A stretch of 38,330 bases of DNA from an uncultured Chryseobacterium sp. (GTDB lineage: Bacteria; Bacteroidota; Bacteroidia; Flavobacteriales; Weeksellaceae): the NCBI RefSeq assembly GCF_913776365.1, contig NZ_CAJYMO010000177.1:1-38330 (forward strand), written 5' to 3'. A model generated the notes under the pieces. The model did not search any database. It was not told the origin of the DNA and worked only from the letters and a program-made list of their open reading frames with translations. Positions 14,885 through 22,825 of the stretch are shown here, one piece after another. Position 1 is the stretch's first letter. The number at the start of each line of letters is the position of its first letter. The position numbers and the translations under genes are program-made.

Positions 14885-16165
14885 ATGTCTTATTTATTTA
14901 CGTCTGAATCCGTTTCAGAAGGACATCCGGATAAAATTGCCGATCAGATTTCCGACGCTTTAATAGATCACTTTTTAGCCTATGATACCTCTTCAAAAGT
15001 AGCTTGTGAAACCCTTGTCACTACAGGACAGGTCGTATTGGCCGGTGAAGTGAAGTCCGATGCCTATCTGGATGTACAGACCATCGCCAGGGAAGTGATC
15101 AACGGAATCGGGTATACCAAAGGGGAATACATGTTCAACGGGGATTCCTGCGGGGTGATCTCTGCCATTCATGAACAGTCTCCGGATATTAACCAGGGAG
15201 TGGACCGGACGGTAGCAGACGAATCCTTTGAAGCAAAAGCCAATGCACAGGGTGCCGGTGACCAGGGGATGATGTTCGGCTACGCTACTAATGAAACGGC
15301 GAACTATATGCCGCTTGCCCTGGATCTTGCCCATACCATTCTTAAAGAACTTTCTGCCATCAGAAGGGAAAATACCGAAATCACCTATCTGCGCCCGGAT
15401 GCAAAAAGCCAGGTGACGATTGAATACTCCGACGACCATAAGCCGGTTAGAATTGATTCTATTGTAGTGTCTACCCAGCATGATGATTTCGGTGCTGAAG
15501 AGGAAATGCTCAATAAAATCCGTGAAGACATCAAGAATATCCTGATCCCAAGAGTGGTTGCACTGCAGCCGGAAGAGATCAAAGCGCTTTTCAACGATCA
15601 GATCAAATACCACATCAATCCTACAGGGAAATTCGTTATCGGAGGCCCGCACGGGGATACCGGACTTACCGGAAGAAAGATTATCGTGGATACCTATGGC
15701 GGAAAAGGAGCTCACGGCGGAGGTGCCTTTTCCGGGAAAGACCCTTCCAAAGTAGACCGCAGCGCAGCTTATGCAACAAGGCATATTGCCAAGAACCTTG
15801 TAGCTGCCGGAATAGCGGATGAAGTACTGGTACAGGTTTCCTATGCTATCGGTGTGGCAGAGCCATGCGGATTGTATATCAATACGTACGGAACTTCAAA
15901 AGTAGATCTTCATGACGGCGAGATTGCCCGTAAGGTTTCAGAAATTTTCGATCTCAGGCCGTATGCCATCGAGCAGAACCTGAAACTGAGAAACCCGATC
16001 TATCAGGAAACCGCATCGTACGGACATATGGGGAAAGAGCATTACATCGCCGATAAAACCTTTAACAAAGGCCATAAAAACGAACTTACCCTGACAGGGC
16101 TTGAGTTCTTTACCTGGGAAAAACTTGACAAAGTGGAAGAGATCAAAGCCGCTTTCGGCATTTAA
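14885..16165 (+). CDS. metK: S-adenosylmethionine synthetase
   Basis: A 426-residue methionine adenosyltransferase. The opening [13 protein letters not shown] (5-17) carries the ATP-site histidine, [12 protein letters not shown] (from 123) is the adenosine-binding signature, and a [19 protein letters not shown] segment forms the phosphate loop. It makes S-adenosylmethionine from methionine and ATP in the cytoplasm. The gene has its own promoter and SAM-II element upstream and a strong terminator after it, so it is a single-gene unit under end-product control. Confidence 0.97.
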   Translation: MSYLFTSESVSEGHPDKIADQISDALIDHFLAYDTSSKVACETLVTTGQVVLAGEVKSDAYLDVQTIAREVINGIGYTKGEYMFNGDSCGVISAIHEQSPDINQGVDRTVADESFEAKANAQGAGDQGMMFGYATNETANYMPLALDLAHTILKELSAIRRENTEITYLRPDAKSQVTIEYSDDHKPVRIDSIVVSTQHDDFGAEEEMLNKIREDIKNILIPRVVALQPEEIKALFNDQIKYHINPTGKFVIGGPHGDTGLTGRKIIVDTYGGKGAHGGGAFSGKDPSKVDRSAAYATRHIAKNLVAAGIADEVLVQVSYAIGVAEPCGLYINTYGTSKVDLHDGEIARKVSEIFDLRPYAIEQNLKLRNPIYQETASYGHMGKEHYIADKTFNKGHKNELTLTGLEFFTWEKLDKVEEIKAAFGI

Positions 16166-16188
16166 TTTTGCTTTCCTGAGAATATATC

Positions 16189-16226
16189 AACTGCTTTATC
16201 GCTACGGTAAGGCAGTTTTTTTTATT
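16189..16226 (+). terminator. Rho-independent terminator of metK
   Basis: AACTGCTTTATC (16189-16200) pairs with GGTAAGGCAGTT (16206-16217) in a 12-bp stem with two G-U pairs, followed by a long T-run. Confidence 0.93.
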
Positions 16227-16251
16227 TTTACATATAAATAGATTATAAAAG

Positions 16252-16743
16252 ATGAAGAATACCGGATCTGCCCTGATGACTGCCTTCCTGATGATGTTGG
16301 GTACATTTGCGAATGCCCAGCTGACAATGCATAAGATGATAAGTGTAGGGTATACCTACCAGAACCAGAGTTTCGGTGATGTGGGCGGAAAACTGCTTTT
16401 CCTGAGCAATGACAATATGGTGTACAGGCTTGGCGGCTCTGCCCTGATGGGTTCTGCCAATGGAAAGTTTGCCATTATGCCGAAAGTCTCAGGTGATATT
16501 ATGTTAAATTTTGAGAAAAATGTGGATTTTTATCATTCGTATTATTTTGTAATGGGAGCCGAAGCAACCAATAAATACATTGCTCCGAAAGTAGGATTCA
16601 CCCTTTTCGGGCTGCTGGATCTCACCGGCGGATATGCTTTTCCTATAGGAAACAGTGGAATAAACGGCAAAGAGCTGAAAGGCCTGAATATTAATTTTAC
16701 ACTAAATGTCCCTACTACCTTCATTCACGATATGTTTAAATGA
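16252..16743 (+). CDS. Small secreted, probably outer-membrane protein of unknown function
   Basis: 163 residues with a clear signal peptide (about 1-22, ending ANAQ). The mature part has alternating Gly/aromatic strands (KMISVGYTYQNQSFGDVGGKLLF, FTLFGLLDLTGGYAF) that look like a short beta-barrel or beta-sandwich and ends FTLNVPTTFIHDMFK. I do not recognise a named family. It follows the metK terminator, and a 197-base AT-rich gap separates it from the sigma-factor gene, so it is probably monocistronic. Confidence 0.65.
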   Translation: MKNTGSALMTAFLMMLGTFANAQLTMHKMISVGYTYQNQSFGDVGGKLLFLSNDNMVYRLGGSALMGSANGKFAIMPKVSGDIMLNFEKNVDFYHSYYFVMGAEATNKYIAPKVGFTLFGLLDLTGGYAFPIGNSGINGKELKGLNINFTLNVPTTFIHDMFK

Positions 16744-16940
16744 TTTTTTTTAAATTTTTCTTTTAAAAATTTAATAATAGGTTAACAGTTATTAAAAATT
16801 TATTATATTTACATCATAGAAAATTGTTGCCGCCTATTGATTGGACTTTACTCTGAAGAATTGTTTTGTATTTATAGCTGATGCCGGATAATATATCTGG
16901 AAAAGTGTTTGTCAGCGAAAGTATATATCGAGAAAAAGTT

Positions 16941-17531
16941 ATGAAATCAAAATCGGATAGTTTACTCATTTCCCTTTACCAGAAAGGAGACGAAGGGGCG
17001 TTATCAACCCTTATTCATCGCCATCAGAGAGAACTTTTTACATTCATTTTTTATAAAATTAATGATGAAGACCTGGCGAATGATGTTTTTCAGGATACAT
17101 TCATGAAAATCATTATTCTGCTGAAAGAAGGACGCTATAACGAAGAAGGAAAATTCATCCTTTGGGCCAAAAGAATTGCCTATAACCTGATCATCGACCA
17201 TTTCAGGGCGAAATCCAAAAATATTAAAATTTCGGAAACCACTTTTGAAACCGATGAATACTCTATTTTTGATCTGCTCAGAGAACCTTCTGAAAATATT
17301 GAAGACCAGCTGGTTACCAACCAGATCCAGGAAGATCTTCTGAAGATGCTTCAGTACCTGCCTGAAAATCAGCAGGAAGTGATCAAGCTGAGGTTTTTTG
17401 ACGGACTGAGTTTCAAGGAAATTGCCGATCATACGGATATGAGCATCAATACCACGCTGGGAAGGGTTCGGTATGCGCTGATCAACCTGAGAAAAATCAT
17501 GGATGAAAATAATATTATCCTGACACGGTAG
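16941..17531 (+). CDS. RNA polymerase sigma factor, sigma-70/ECF family
   Basis: From the ATG at 16941 the protein is 196 residues and starts MKSKSDSLLISLYQKGDEGAL; an earlier in-frame ATG at 16881 would add 20 residues that look unrelated to the family. Region 2 covers about 20-90 (DLANDVFQDTFMKI and the WAKRIAYNLIIDHFRAK core-binding and -10 recognition helices). Region 4 covers about 135-190 (YLPENQQEVIKLRFFDGLSFKEIADHTDMS, helix-turn-helix). The linker is longer and more acidic than in minimal ECF factors. No anti-sigma gene is adjacent; instead a 44-codon gene follows. Confidence 0.87.
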   Translation: MKSKSDSLLISLYQKGDEGALSTLIHRHQRELFTFIFYKINDEDLANDVFQDTFMKIIILLKEGRYNEEGKFILWAKRIAYNLIIDHFRAKSKNIKISETTFETDEYSIFDLLREPSENIEDQLVTNQIQEDLLKMLQYLPENQQEVIKLRFFDGLSFKEIADHTDMSINTTLGRVRYALINLRKIMDENNIILTR

Positions 17532-17579
17532 ATAATAATATCGGAGAATTCGCGTTTTAAGGAAAAACATCTTTCGCCT

Positions 17580-17714
17580 ATGAGAAAAAATGATTCCTTA
17601 AAAGCCACCACTTTGAAGCCAAAAAAACAAACGATTGAGTTTTTGCTCAGCTTTTCAAAGAGTCTTGAAGTTGTAAAAACCAAGGCTAAGAATTATCCGA
17701 TTTCAAAGAATTAA
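17580..17714 (+). CDS. 44-residue basic protein downstream of the sigma factor
   Basis: An ATG-started frame of 44 codons lies 48 bases after the sigma-factor stop and ends with TAA at 17714. It begins MRKNDSLKATTLKPKKQT and continues IEFLLSFSKSLEVVKTK, ending SKN: basic ends around one amphipathic helix. I believe similar small proteins occur next to this sigma gene in related flavobacteria, but could not check. Codon use looks like that of neighbouring genes. It has no membrane segment or signal peptide. A small partner of the sigma factor or of RNA polymerase is one possibility. Confidence 0.65.
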   Translation: MRKNDSLKATTLKPKKQTIEFLLSFSKSLEVVKTKAKNYPISKN

Positions 17715-17734
17715 AATCGCTAATTTTGTGCTGT

Positions 17735-18430
17735 ATGAAAATTCAGCACATTTTTTTTGACCTCGATAATACCCTCTGGGACCACCGCCGGAATGCCTAT
17801 CTTACCATTAAAGAACTTTTTGAAAAAGAAGAAATCGGCCTGAAATACAGCATCGGTTTTAATGAATTCCATTCCGTTTATCATGAAATCAACGAGAAAC
17901 TTTGGGAGGATATCAGGGATGGGATCATCGATAAGGAATATCTGAGAAAGCACCGTTTTTATGATACCTTCCGACGCTTTCAGGTAGACGATGAAACGCT
18001 TTCCCTGTATTTTGAGGAACATTTTCTGGATAAAATCCTCAATCATAACGAACTGGTGGAAGGGGCAGAACGTATTTTGGAATATCTGAAATCAAAAAAC
18101 TATACCCTGCACATTATTTCCAACGGATTCAAGGAAGTAACCGAAAGGAAATGTATTTTATCGGGGATAGACAGGTATTTTAAAACCATTACCAGCGCGG
18201 ATGCCGTAGGCGTAAGAAAACCGGGACCTGAAATTTTTGAGTATTCCCTGAACCTGGCCGGTGCGGCGAAAGAAGAAAGTATCCTTATCGGCGACGATTG
18301 GATTGCCGATGTTACCGGAGCCCAACGTTTCGGGATGGACGTGATCTTTTTTGATGTGCTGAATGAAAACAGGGAACAGGAAGGGGTAAAAATGATTAAG
18401 CATTTGTCGCAGATTAAAGAGTATTTGTAA
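17735..18430 (+). CDS. HAD-superfamily phosphatase, YjjG-type nucleotidase
   Basis: The start at 17735 (MKIQHIFFDLDNTLWDH) gives 231 residues; an in-frame ATG nine bases earlier falls on the promoter. HAD motif I is FDLDNT (nucleophile Asp9, acid Asp11), motif II is the HIISNG Ser/Asn segment, motif III the Lys in GVRKPGPEIF, and motif IV is GDDWIADVTGA. The helical cap after motif I matches the YjjG/YfnB noncanonical pyrimidine nucleotidase group, which cleans up modified nucleoside monophosphates. TAATTTTG at 17721-17728 is a -7 box only six bases before the ATG, implying a near-leaderless mRNA. Confidence 0.85.
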   Translation: MKIQHIFFDLDNTLWDHRRNAYLTIKELFEKEEIGLKYSIGFNEFHSVYHEINEKLWEDIRDGIIDKEYLRKHRFYDTFRRFQVDDETLSLYFEEHFLDKILNHNELVEGAERILEYLKSKNYTLHIISNGFKEVTERKCILSGIDRYFKTITSADAVGVRKPGPEIFEYSLNLAGAAKEESILIGDDWIADVTGAQRFGMDVIFFDVLNENREQEGVKMIKHLSQIKEYL

Positions 18431-18584
18431 AAATATAAGTGATAATTTAATTTTATAAATTATATATCAGGTCTTTTGATATTATGGATTTGCTTTTGTT
18501 TTAATAAAGAAATATTGCCATTAATTTAGGATAACTCTGTTGAGAAGCCTTATATAATAATTTTTATATTTACTTTTTTAAAAG

Positions 18585-19139
18585 TTGAAAGTGAAAAATA
18601 CTGATTATTATGAGACAGAATTAACTTTAGCAAAAAAGCAAAAATTACAATATCTTTTTGTAAGTATTGGAAATTCTATGATTATTAAAGCTATTCAATA
18701 CTCTCCAATATTAAAATTAAATGGAAGAACAATATATAATTTAGGATTCGGAGATTACGACGAGACATTACAAACAATAGTTGATGATTCCAATAGCAAC
18801 AATGGAGATGTTCATAGGGTATTTAATACGGTGCTGCATTCTGTGCCTAAATTTTTTATTTTGAATCCTGATGCTGTTCTGTATGTTTGCGGAAGCGATT
18901 CGAAAGATAATTATAAACGTTTATGTTCTCAGACCTGTCGTAATATTGAAAAGTGTAGAGATAGTTGCAGAAAAGAGGATAGAAGAATTAAAATATACTG
19001 TAATTACGTAGATAAAAATTTTGATGACTTAAGTACTGAATATATCTTTTTTGGAAGAAACAAAGCAGTTCATGAAAAGTTTGTGCAGTATATACCATGG
19101 CAGAAATATCATGAAATTTTAGTTTATAAAATAAAATAA
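18585..19139 (+). CDS. DUF6934-like protein
   Basis: 184 residues if TTG at 18585 is used; GTG at 18591 is the other option. An in-frame TAA just upstream rules out an ATG start. Conserved blocks fit the Bacteroidota DUF6934 family as I remember it: IIKAIQYSP, then NLGFGDYDE, then the GDVHRVFNTV segment and a C-terminal F-x-x-Y-x-x-x-L-V segment. A Cys-rich insert (about 127-151: CSQTCRNIEKCRDSC) is unusual and could bind metal. The gene is much richer in A/T than its neighbours, suggesting transfer. A 53-codon gene follows on the same strand, an arrangement that recalls toxin-antitoxin pairs; the function is unknown. Confidence 0.7.
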   Translation: MKVKNTDYYETELTLAKKQKLQYLFVSIGNSMIIKAIQYSPILKLNGRTIYNLGFGDYDETLQTIVDDSNSNNGDVHRVFNTVLHSVPKFFILNPDAVLYVCGSDSKDNYKRLCSQTCRNIEKCRDSCRKEDRRIKIYCNYVDKNFDDLSTEYIFFGRNKAVHEKFVQYIPWQKYHEILVYKIK

Positions 19140-19207
19140 TTATTTTCAATATGCCTTACTTAATAAAATGTTATATATTTGATTTATAAAATACTAAACA
19201 AGCACTA

Positions 19208-19369
19208 ATGAAAACAACAGTTGAAAATGGAAAATTAATTAAAATTCCTCCCGAAGCTAAAGTAAAATTTAGAACTGTAGCCACAAATATTAAAGATAAA
19301 GATTTATTTCAGAATAAAATAAATGCAGCTAAAAAATCCTTACAAGGATTAAAGAGTTTACCAGTATAA
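19208..19369 (+). CDS. 53-residue protein, possible partner of the DUF6934-like gene
   Basis: An ATG-started frame with a TAA stop at 19369, beginning MKTTVENGKLIKIPPEAKVK. The pattern Thr-Val-x-Asn-Gly-Lys-Leu-Ile-Lys-Ile-Pro resembles the N-terminal strand of AbrB/MazE-like or other antitoxin DNA-binding heads, and the rest is one basic helix (FQNKINAAKKSLQGLK). It lies 68 bases after the DUF6934-like gene, shares its AT-rich composition, and ends three bases before a terminator. This suggests one two-gene unit; the antitoxin reading is inference. Confidence 0.65.
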   Translation: MKTTVENGKLIKIPPEAKVKFRTVATNIKDKDLFQNKINAAKKSLQGLKSLPV

Positions 19370-19371
19370 AT

Positions 19372-19399
19372 AAAAAGATCTGTACCAACAGATCTTTTT
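19372..19399. terminator. Bidirectional terminator
   Basis: AAAAAGATCTG (19372-19382), loop TACCAA, CAGATCTTTTT (19389-19399): a perfect 11-bp stem with A/T flanks. It separates the small plus-strand gene from the convergent trpS and can serve both. Confidence 0.93.
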
Positions 19400-19415
19400 A
19401 TTTATAGCTATATTG

Positions 19416-20384
19416 TTAGATTCCCAGGCTCTCTCGCACTCTTTTCATGGTTTCCGTAGCCACTGCTCTGGTCTTCACGGCTCCTTCCTGAAGCTTCGCT
19501 TCCAGTTCATCCAGGTTATTCATATAATAGGAAAAAAGTTCCCTTTCTTTTGCGAATCGTACCAGGATGAGTTCCAGCAGTTCTTTTTTCGCATGGCCGT
19601 ACCCGAAGTTTCCGGCTGTATACTTTGCTCGTAATGCTTCGGTCTGCTCAGGCGTGGCAATCAGCTGGTAAATCGCAAATACCTTATCGGTTTCGGGATC
19701 TTTGGGCTCTTCCAGGGATTTGGAATCGGTTTCGATGCTCATCACCTGTTTTTTCAGCTCTTTTTCCGGCAGGAAAATATTGATGATGTTCCCTCTGGAT
19801 TTGGACATTTTATGGCCGTCGATTCCCGGGACATATTTGGTATTCTCCTGAAGCTCAGACTGTGGAAGCACAAAAACTTCACCCATCTGATTATTGAAAC
19901 GGGAAGCCACATCACGGGCGATTTCCAGGTGCTGAAGCTGGTCTTTTCCTACAGGAACAATTTCCGCATCGTACAGCAGAATGTCAGCGGCCATCAGGAT
20001 AGGATAGGTGAATAATCCTGCATTTACATCCTGCAGGCGGTCTGCTTTATCTTTGAACGAATGGGCCAGCGTCAAACGCTGGTATGGGAAGAAACATGAT
20101 AAATGCCAAGAAAGTTCACAGGTTTCAGGGATGTCGCTCTGTCTGTAAAAATAGGTGTTTCCGGTATCCAGCCCACAAGCAAGCCAAGCCGCAGCAATTT
20201 CGTAGGTGTTCTGTTTAAGCTCTTTCGCATCCTTAATCTGGGTAAGGGAATGAAGATTCGCGATGAATAAAAAAGATTCGTTTCCTTCCTGCTTTGAGAG
20301 CTCAATTGCAGGAATAATGGCACCCAGTAGATTACCAAGGTGCGGGGTTCCGGTGGCTTGAATGCCGGTAAGAATTCTTGACAT
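19416..20384 (-). CDS. trpS: Tryptophanyl-tRNA synthetase
   Basis: A 322-residue class I synthetase of standard bacterial TrpRS size. The HIGH-type motif is TPHLGN (13-18) after GIQATG, the KMSKS loop is at 192-196 (GHKMSKSRGN), and the Trp-site helix DILLYDAEIVPVGKDQLQHLE is intact. It charges tRNA-Trp. It has its own promoter and ends at the shared terminator, so it is monocistronic. Nothing unusual was seen. Confidence 0.97.
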   Translation of the reverse strand: MSRILTGIQATGTPHLGNLLGAIIPAIELSKQEGNESFLFIANLHSLTQIKDAKELKQNTYEIAAAWLACGLDTGNTYFYRQSDIPETCELSWHLSCFFPYQRLTLAHSFKDKADRLQDVNAGLFTYPILMAADILLYDAEIVPVGKDQLQHLEIARDVASRFNNQMGEVFVLPQSELQENTKYVPGIDGHKMSKSRGNIINIFLPEKELKKQVMSIETDSKSLEEPKDPETDKVFAIYQLIATPEQTEALRAKYTAGNFGYGHAKKELLELILVRFAKERELFSYYMNNLDELEAKLQEGAVKTRAVATETMKRVRESLGI

Positions 20385-20416
20385 TGTTTACAATTATGTT
20401 TAAAATTAATGAACTG

Positions 20417-20448
20417 CAAATTTAGGAAATTCTTCTCCTGTCTGGCAA
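20417..20448 (-). promoter_or_regulatory. trpS promoter
   Basis: On the minus strand TTG (20448-20446) and TAAATTTG (20424-20417) are separated by 21 bases, a good Bacteroidota promoter. The -7 box is 32 bases before the trpS ATG. Confidence 0.7.
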
Positions 20449-20562
20449 CCGTATAGCCTGTTTCAAAGATTTTTATACAGAGAAAGCAGGATCGTGATCA
20501 GCCGGACAGGCCGAATTCTGCTTCTACCGGACAGCAGAAATGTATACAGCATGTTAAATAAC

Positions 20563-21207
20563 TTACGGAATCTGAATTTTCTTTCCGCCGAATTTCGGTT
20601 CCACGCCGGTAATAAGATCCAGATAAGCTTTTGTCTTGGCAAGATATTCCCTCATGTTGGTCTTAAAGCCTGCATATTTGTTGACATCTTCCGCATTGAA
20701 CCCATAAGCTTCCATACCGTTCTGCTGTGCCAGAAATACGGCCCTTTCATTGTGGAACTTCTGGGAAACGATGATGATCTTTTGCTGGCCGAAAATTTCT
20801 TTTGCCCTCACCACGGAATCCAGCGTCCTGAATCCGGCAAAGTCCAGGAAGATACGGTCTTCCGGCACGCCACGTTCCATCAGGGCTTTCTGCATGTCTT
20901 CAGGCTCATTGTAATCTTGCCTGCTGTTGTCCCCGCTTACGATAAGGTACTGTATTTTACCGCTCCGGTAGAGTTCGGCGGCAGCAAGTATCCTGTTGTA
21001 GAAATAGGCATTGATCTGGCCGTTATCGAGTGTTTTGCTGGTTCCCAGCAGTAAGGCTGTTTTGGTTTGCGGGAGGTCGTCAATATGGGCCGAAAGGAAA
21101 TCTTCCGTGTTTCTCTTCATGCTGTAATTGGCCCATGCCATAAAAACAATTCCTGCCACCAGAAGGAGCAGGAAAAGTTGTATCAGTTTTTTTATCAGTT
21201 TTCTCAT
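20563..21207 (-). CDS. SanA/YdcF-family membrane protein (DUF218)
   Basis: 214 residues with an N-terminal membrane helix (about 8-26) and a DUF218 domain: ALLLGTSKTL (51-60), AAELYRSGKIQYLIVSGDN and RDYNEPEDMQKALMERGVPEDRIFLDFAGFRTLDS. This matches SanA, the vancomycin high-temperature exclusion protein family, implicated in envelope barrier integrity by an unknown mechanism. It starts 13 bases after the lspA stop and is the last gene of the ileS-lspA run. Confidence 0.87.
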   Translation of the reverse strand: MRKLIKKLIQLFLLLLVAGIVFMAWANYSMKRNTEDFLSAHIDDLPQTKTALLLGTSKTLDNGQINAYFYNRILAAAELYRSGKIQYLIVSGDNSRQDYNEPEDMQKALMERGVPEDRIFLDFAGFRTLDSVVRAKEIFGQQKIIIVSQKFHNERAVFLAQQNGMEAYGFNAEDVNKYAGFKTNMREYLAKTKAYLDLITGVEPKFGGKKIQIP

Positions 21208-21220
21208 CGGGTATCAATGT

Positions 21221-21859
21221 CTAGAATTCCAGTCCGTTCGGGAAGGCTTTTTTCCGGAAGATCAGCAACAGCACGGCACCTACGGTAATCGCAGAGTCGG
21301 CCACGTTGAAGATGTATTTGAAAAACTCAATATGTTTTCCTCCGATCAGGGGCCAGCTTTCAGGAACGTTCCAGTCTACCAGCGGAAAATGCAGCATGTC
21401 TACCACGCATCCTCTCATGAAAGTAGAGTAGCCATGGCCAAAGGAAGTCAGTTTTGAAATGCCGTCATAGCCGATCCAGCGGTCGATGCTTGCGTCGTAA
21501 AGGGTTCCGCTGTCAAAGATCAGTCCGTAAAACATGCCGTCGATCAGATTGCCGATGGCACCTGCGAAGATCATGGCCATCGGGATAAGCAGGTAATTGG
21601 ATTCCCTGCGTTCCAGCCATTTTTTGAAGAGGTAAATCATTCCTCCGATAAGGAATACCCTGACGATAACCAGGAAGTATTTTCCGATCACGCCACCGAA
21701 ATGCAGGCCATAGGCCATGCCCGGATTTTCCACAAACGTCATCTTGAAGCCGGGAAGCACTGAAATGCTGTCGTTCAGGTTAAAATGCGTCTTTACATAG
21801 ATTTTTGAAGCCTGGTCAATCAGTAAAATAAGAAGGGTGACAAATGCAATTTTTTTCAT
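21221..21859 (-). CDS. lspA: Lipoprotein signal peptidase (signal peptidase II)
   Basis: 212 residues with four membrane helices. The catalytic aspartates are Asp154 (GCVVDML) and Asp188 (FNVADSAITVG); the helper segments FVENPGMAYG (42-51) and AIGNLIDG (101-108) are also present. It removes signal peptides from prolipoproteins, a busy role in a genome with many lipoproteins like those in this window. An insert of about 40 residues between GNLID and VVD makes it longer than the Escherichia coli enzyme, as is usual in Bacteroidota. The start overlaps the upstream stop by one base (TAATG). Confidence 0.96.
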   Translation of the reverse strand: MKKIAFVTLLILLIDQASKIYVKTHFNLNDSISVLPGFKMTFVENPGMAYGLHFGGVIGKYFLVIVRVFLIGGMIYLFKKWLERRESNYLLIPMAMIFAGAIGNLIDGMFYGLIFDSGTLYDASIDRWIGYDGISKLTSFGHGYSTFMRGCVVDMLHFPLVDWNVPESWPLIGGKHIEFFKYIFNVADSAITVGAVLLLIFRKKAFPNGLEF

Positions 21860-22050
21860 TACAGTCCTTTAGGTTTTGTCGGTTTACCTAATTTCTCATT
21901 CTTCCGGTCGACGATCTTCTTAATCGTCTTCTCGTTATGATGGGTATTTTTGGTATGGAATTTTTCGAATTTGATATTCATTTCTTTCAGTACGCTCTTC
22001 AGCGCACTCAGCTCCATGGCATTTCTGGTGTGGACAATAATGGATTCCAT
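21859..22050 (-). CDS. Small DUF2683-like protein
   Basis: The supported gene is 63 residues from the ATG at 22050 (MESIIVHTRNAMELSALKSV). A longer frame reaching 22278 runs over the upstream gene in another phase and looks like chance. The N-terminal strand IIVHTRN followed by a helix fits DUF2683-type small proteins, which resemble antitoxin-like regulators of Bacteroidota. The C-terminal half is strongly basic. It lies 13 bases after the DUF6576-like gene and overlaps lspA by one base, so its translation may be coupled to lspA. The role is unknown. Confidence 0.72.
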   Translation of the reverse strand: MESIIVHTRNAMELSALKSVLKEMNIKFEKFHTKNTHHNEKTIKKIVDRKNEKLGKPTKPKGL

Positions 22051-22063
22051 TGTATATAAATTT

Positions 22064-22309
22064 TCACTTTTTAGACAGTTCGTCGAGTCTTTTCCGGTCT
22101 TTGGCTGAAAGGTCTTTGATTCCGTTTCTGCCCATTTTGCCCAAAAGCCTGTCGATTTCTTTTTCCCTTTCGCGTTTTTCGGAATTGAACCGGTCATCAA
22201 GGGTATAATTCTTTCCGGGGCCCGGGAAGAATCGCTCTCTGATCCGGTCCCGGTACAAAAATGCCAGCAGGGCTGCAATGATGAGGAGTAAAATCAAAAA
22301 TCCGCTCAT
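22064..22309 (-). CDS. Single-helix membrane protein, DUF6576-like
   Basis: 81 residues: one N-terminal membrane helix (about 3-18), then a basic linker and a conserved C-terminal block (NYTLDDRFNSEKREREKEID, then GIKDLSAKDRKRLDELSKK). This C-terminal pattern is the DUF6576 type found at the end of Bacteroidota rhomboid-like proteins, where the helix-turn-helix-like K-x-G-x-x-S-L-x-x-x-E/D-x-x-x-L motif recurs. The function is unknown. It sits between the Cys-poor DksA-like gene and lspA on the same strand, after a strong hairpin. Confidence 0.7.
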   Translation of the reverse strand: MSGFLILLLIIAALLAFLYRDRIRERFFPGPGKNYTLDDRFNSEKREREKEIDRLLGKMGRNGIKDLSAKDRKRLDELSKK

Positions 22310-22320
22310 GGGTATATACT

Positions 22321-22372
22321 AAAAATTCAGGTTTATAAGTATTTTACAAAAATACAATATAAACCTGAATTT
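22321..22372 (-). terminator. Long hairpin terminator after the DksA-like gene
   Basis: AAATTCAGGTTTATA (22323-22337) and TATAAACCTGAATTT (22358-22372) are perfect 15-bp inverted copies; inside them GTATTTT and AAAATAC form a further 7-bp stem around ACA. Reading on the minus strand it ends in TTTTT. It closes the ileS and DksA-like unit or attenuates into the lspA genes. Confidence 0.88.
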
Positions 22373-22390
22373 ATTTTATTAACCGGACGG

Positions 22391-22771
22391 TTATTTCTGC
22401 ATGTTTTTCGCTTCAATGCTCAAGGTAGCATGAGGCACTGCGAAAAGCCTTTCTTTGGGAATCAGCTTTCCGGTTACCCTGCAGACACCGTAGGTCTTGT
22501 TCTCGATTCTGATCAGCGCGTTTTTGAGATCCCGTAAGAATTTCTCCTGTCTTCCTGCCAAAATAGAATTCTGCTCCTTGCTTAGGGTTTCCGCTCCTTC
22601 TTCAAAAGCTTTGAAGGTAGGTGAAGTATCATCGGTACCGTTATTCTGGTCGTTGATGAAGCTTTCACGGATCAGCTTAAGGTCGTTTTCCGCTTTTTCT
22701 ATTTTTTCTTTAATGATGGATTTGAATTCCTGTAAATCGGCATCACTGTATCTTACTCTTTCGTCTGACAT
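22391..22771 (-). CDS. TraR/DksA-family protein with degenerate zinc finger
   Basis: 126 residues from the ATG at 22771 (MSDERVRYSD); an ATG six bases earlier is possible. The coiled-coil part (about 8-85) holds acidic residues near the tip (FINDQNNGTDDTS). The C-terminal globular domain has the DksA/TraR layout GVCRVTGKLIPKERLFAVPHATLSIEAK, but only one of the four zinc-ligand Cys remains, so it probably folds without zinc. DksA-like proteins bind the RNA polymerase secondary channel. It lies 54 bases after ileS and before lspA, a common order in Bacteroidota. Confidence 0.87.
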   Translation of the reverse strand: MSDERVRYSDADLQEFKSIIKEKIEKAENDLKLIRESFINDQNNGTDDTSPTFKAFEEGAETLSKEQNSILAGRQEKFLRDLKNALIRIENKTYGVCRVTGKLIPKERLFAVPHATLSIEAKNMQK

Positions 22772-22825
22772 AATCATGTTTTCTCTAGTTTAATAAATTG
22801 TGGACTTGAATGTGGAAAAAGTTAA

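Noticed and set aside
21859..22278. A 139-codon minus-strand gene
   Set aside because: Only the last 63 codons look conserved; the upstream part overlaps the DUF6576-like gene in another phase and reads as random.
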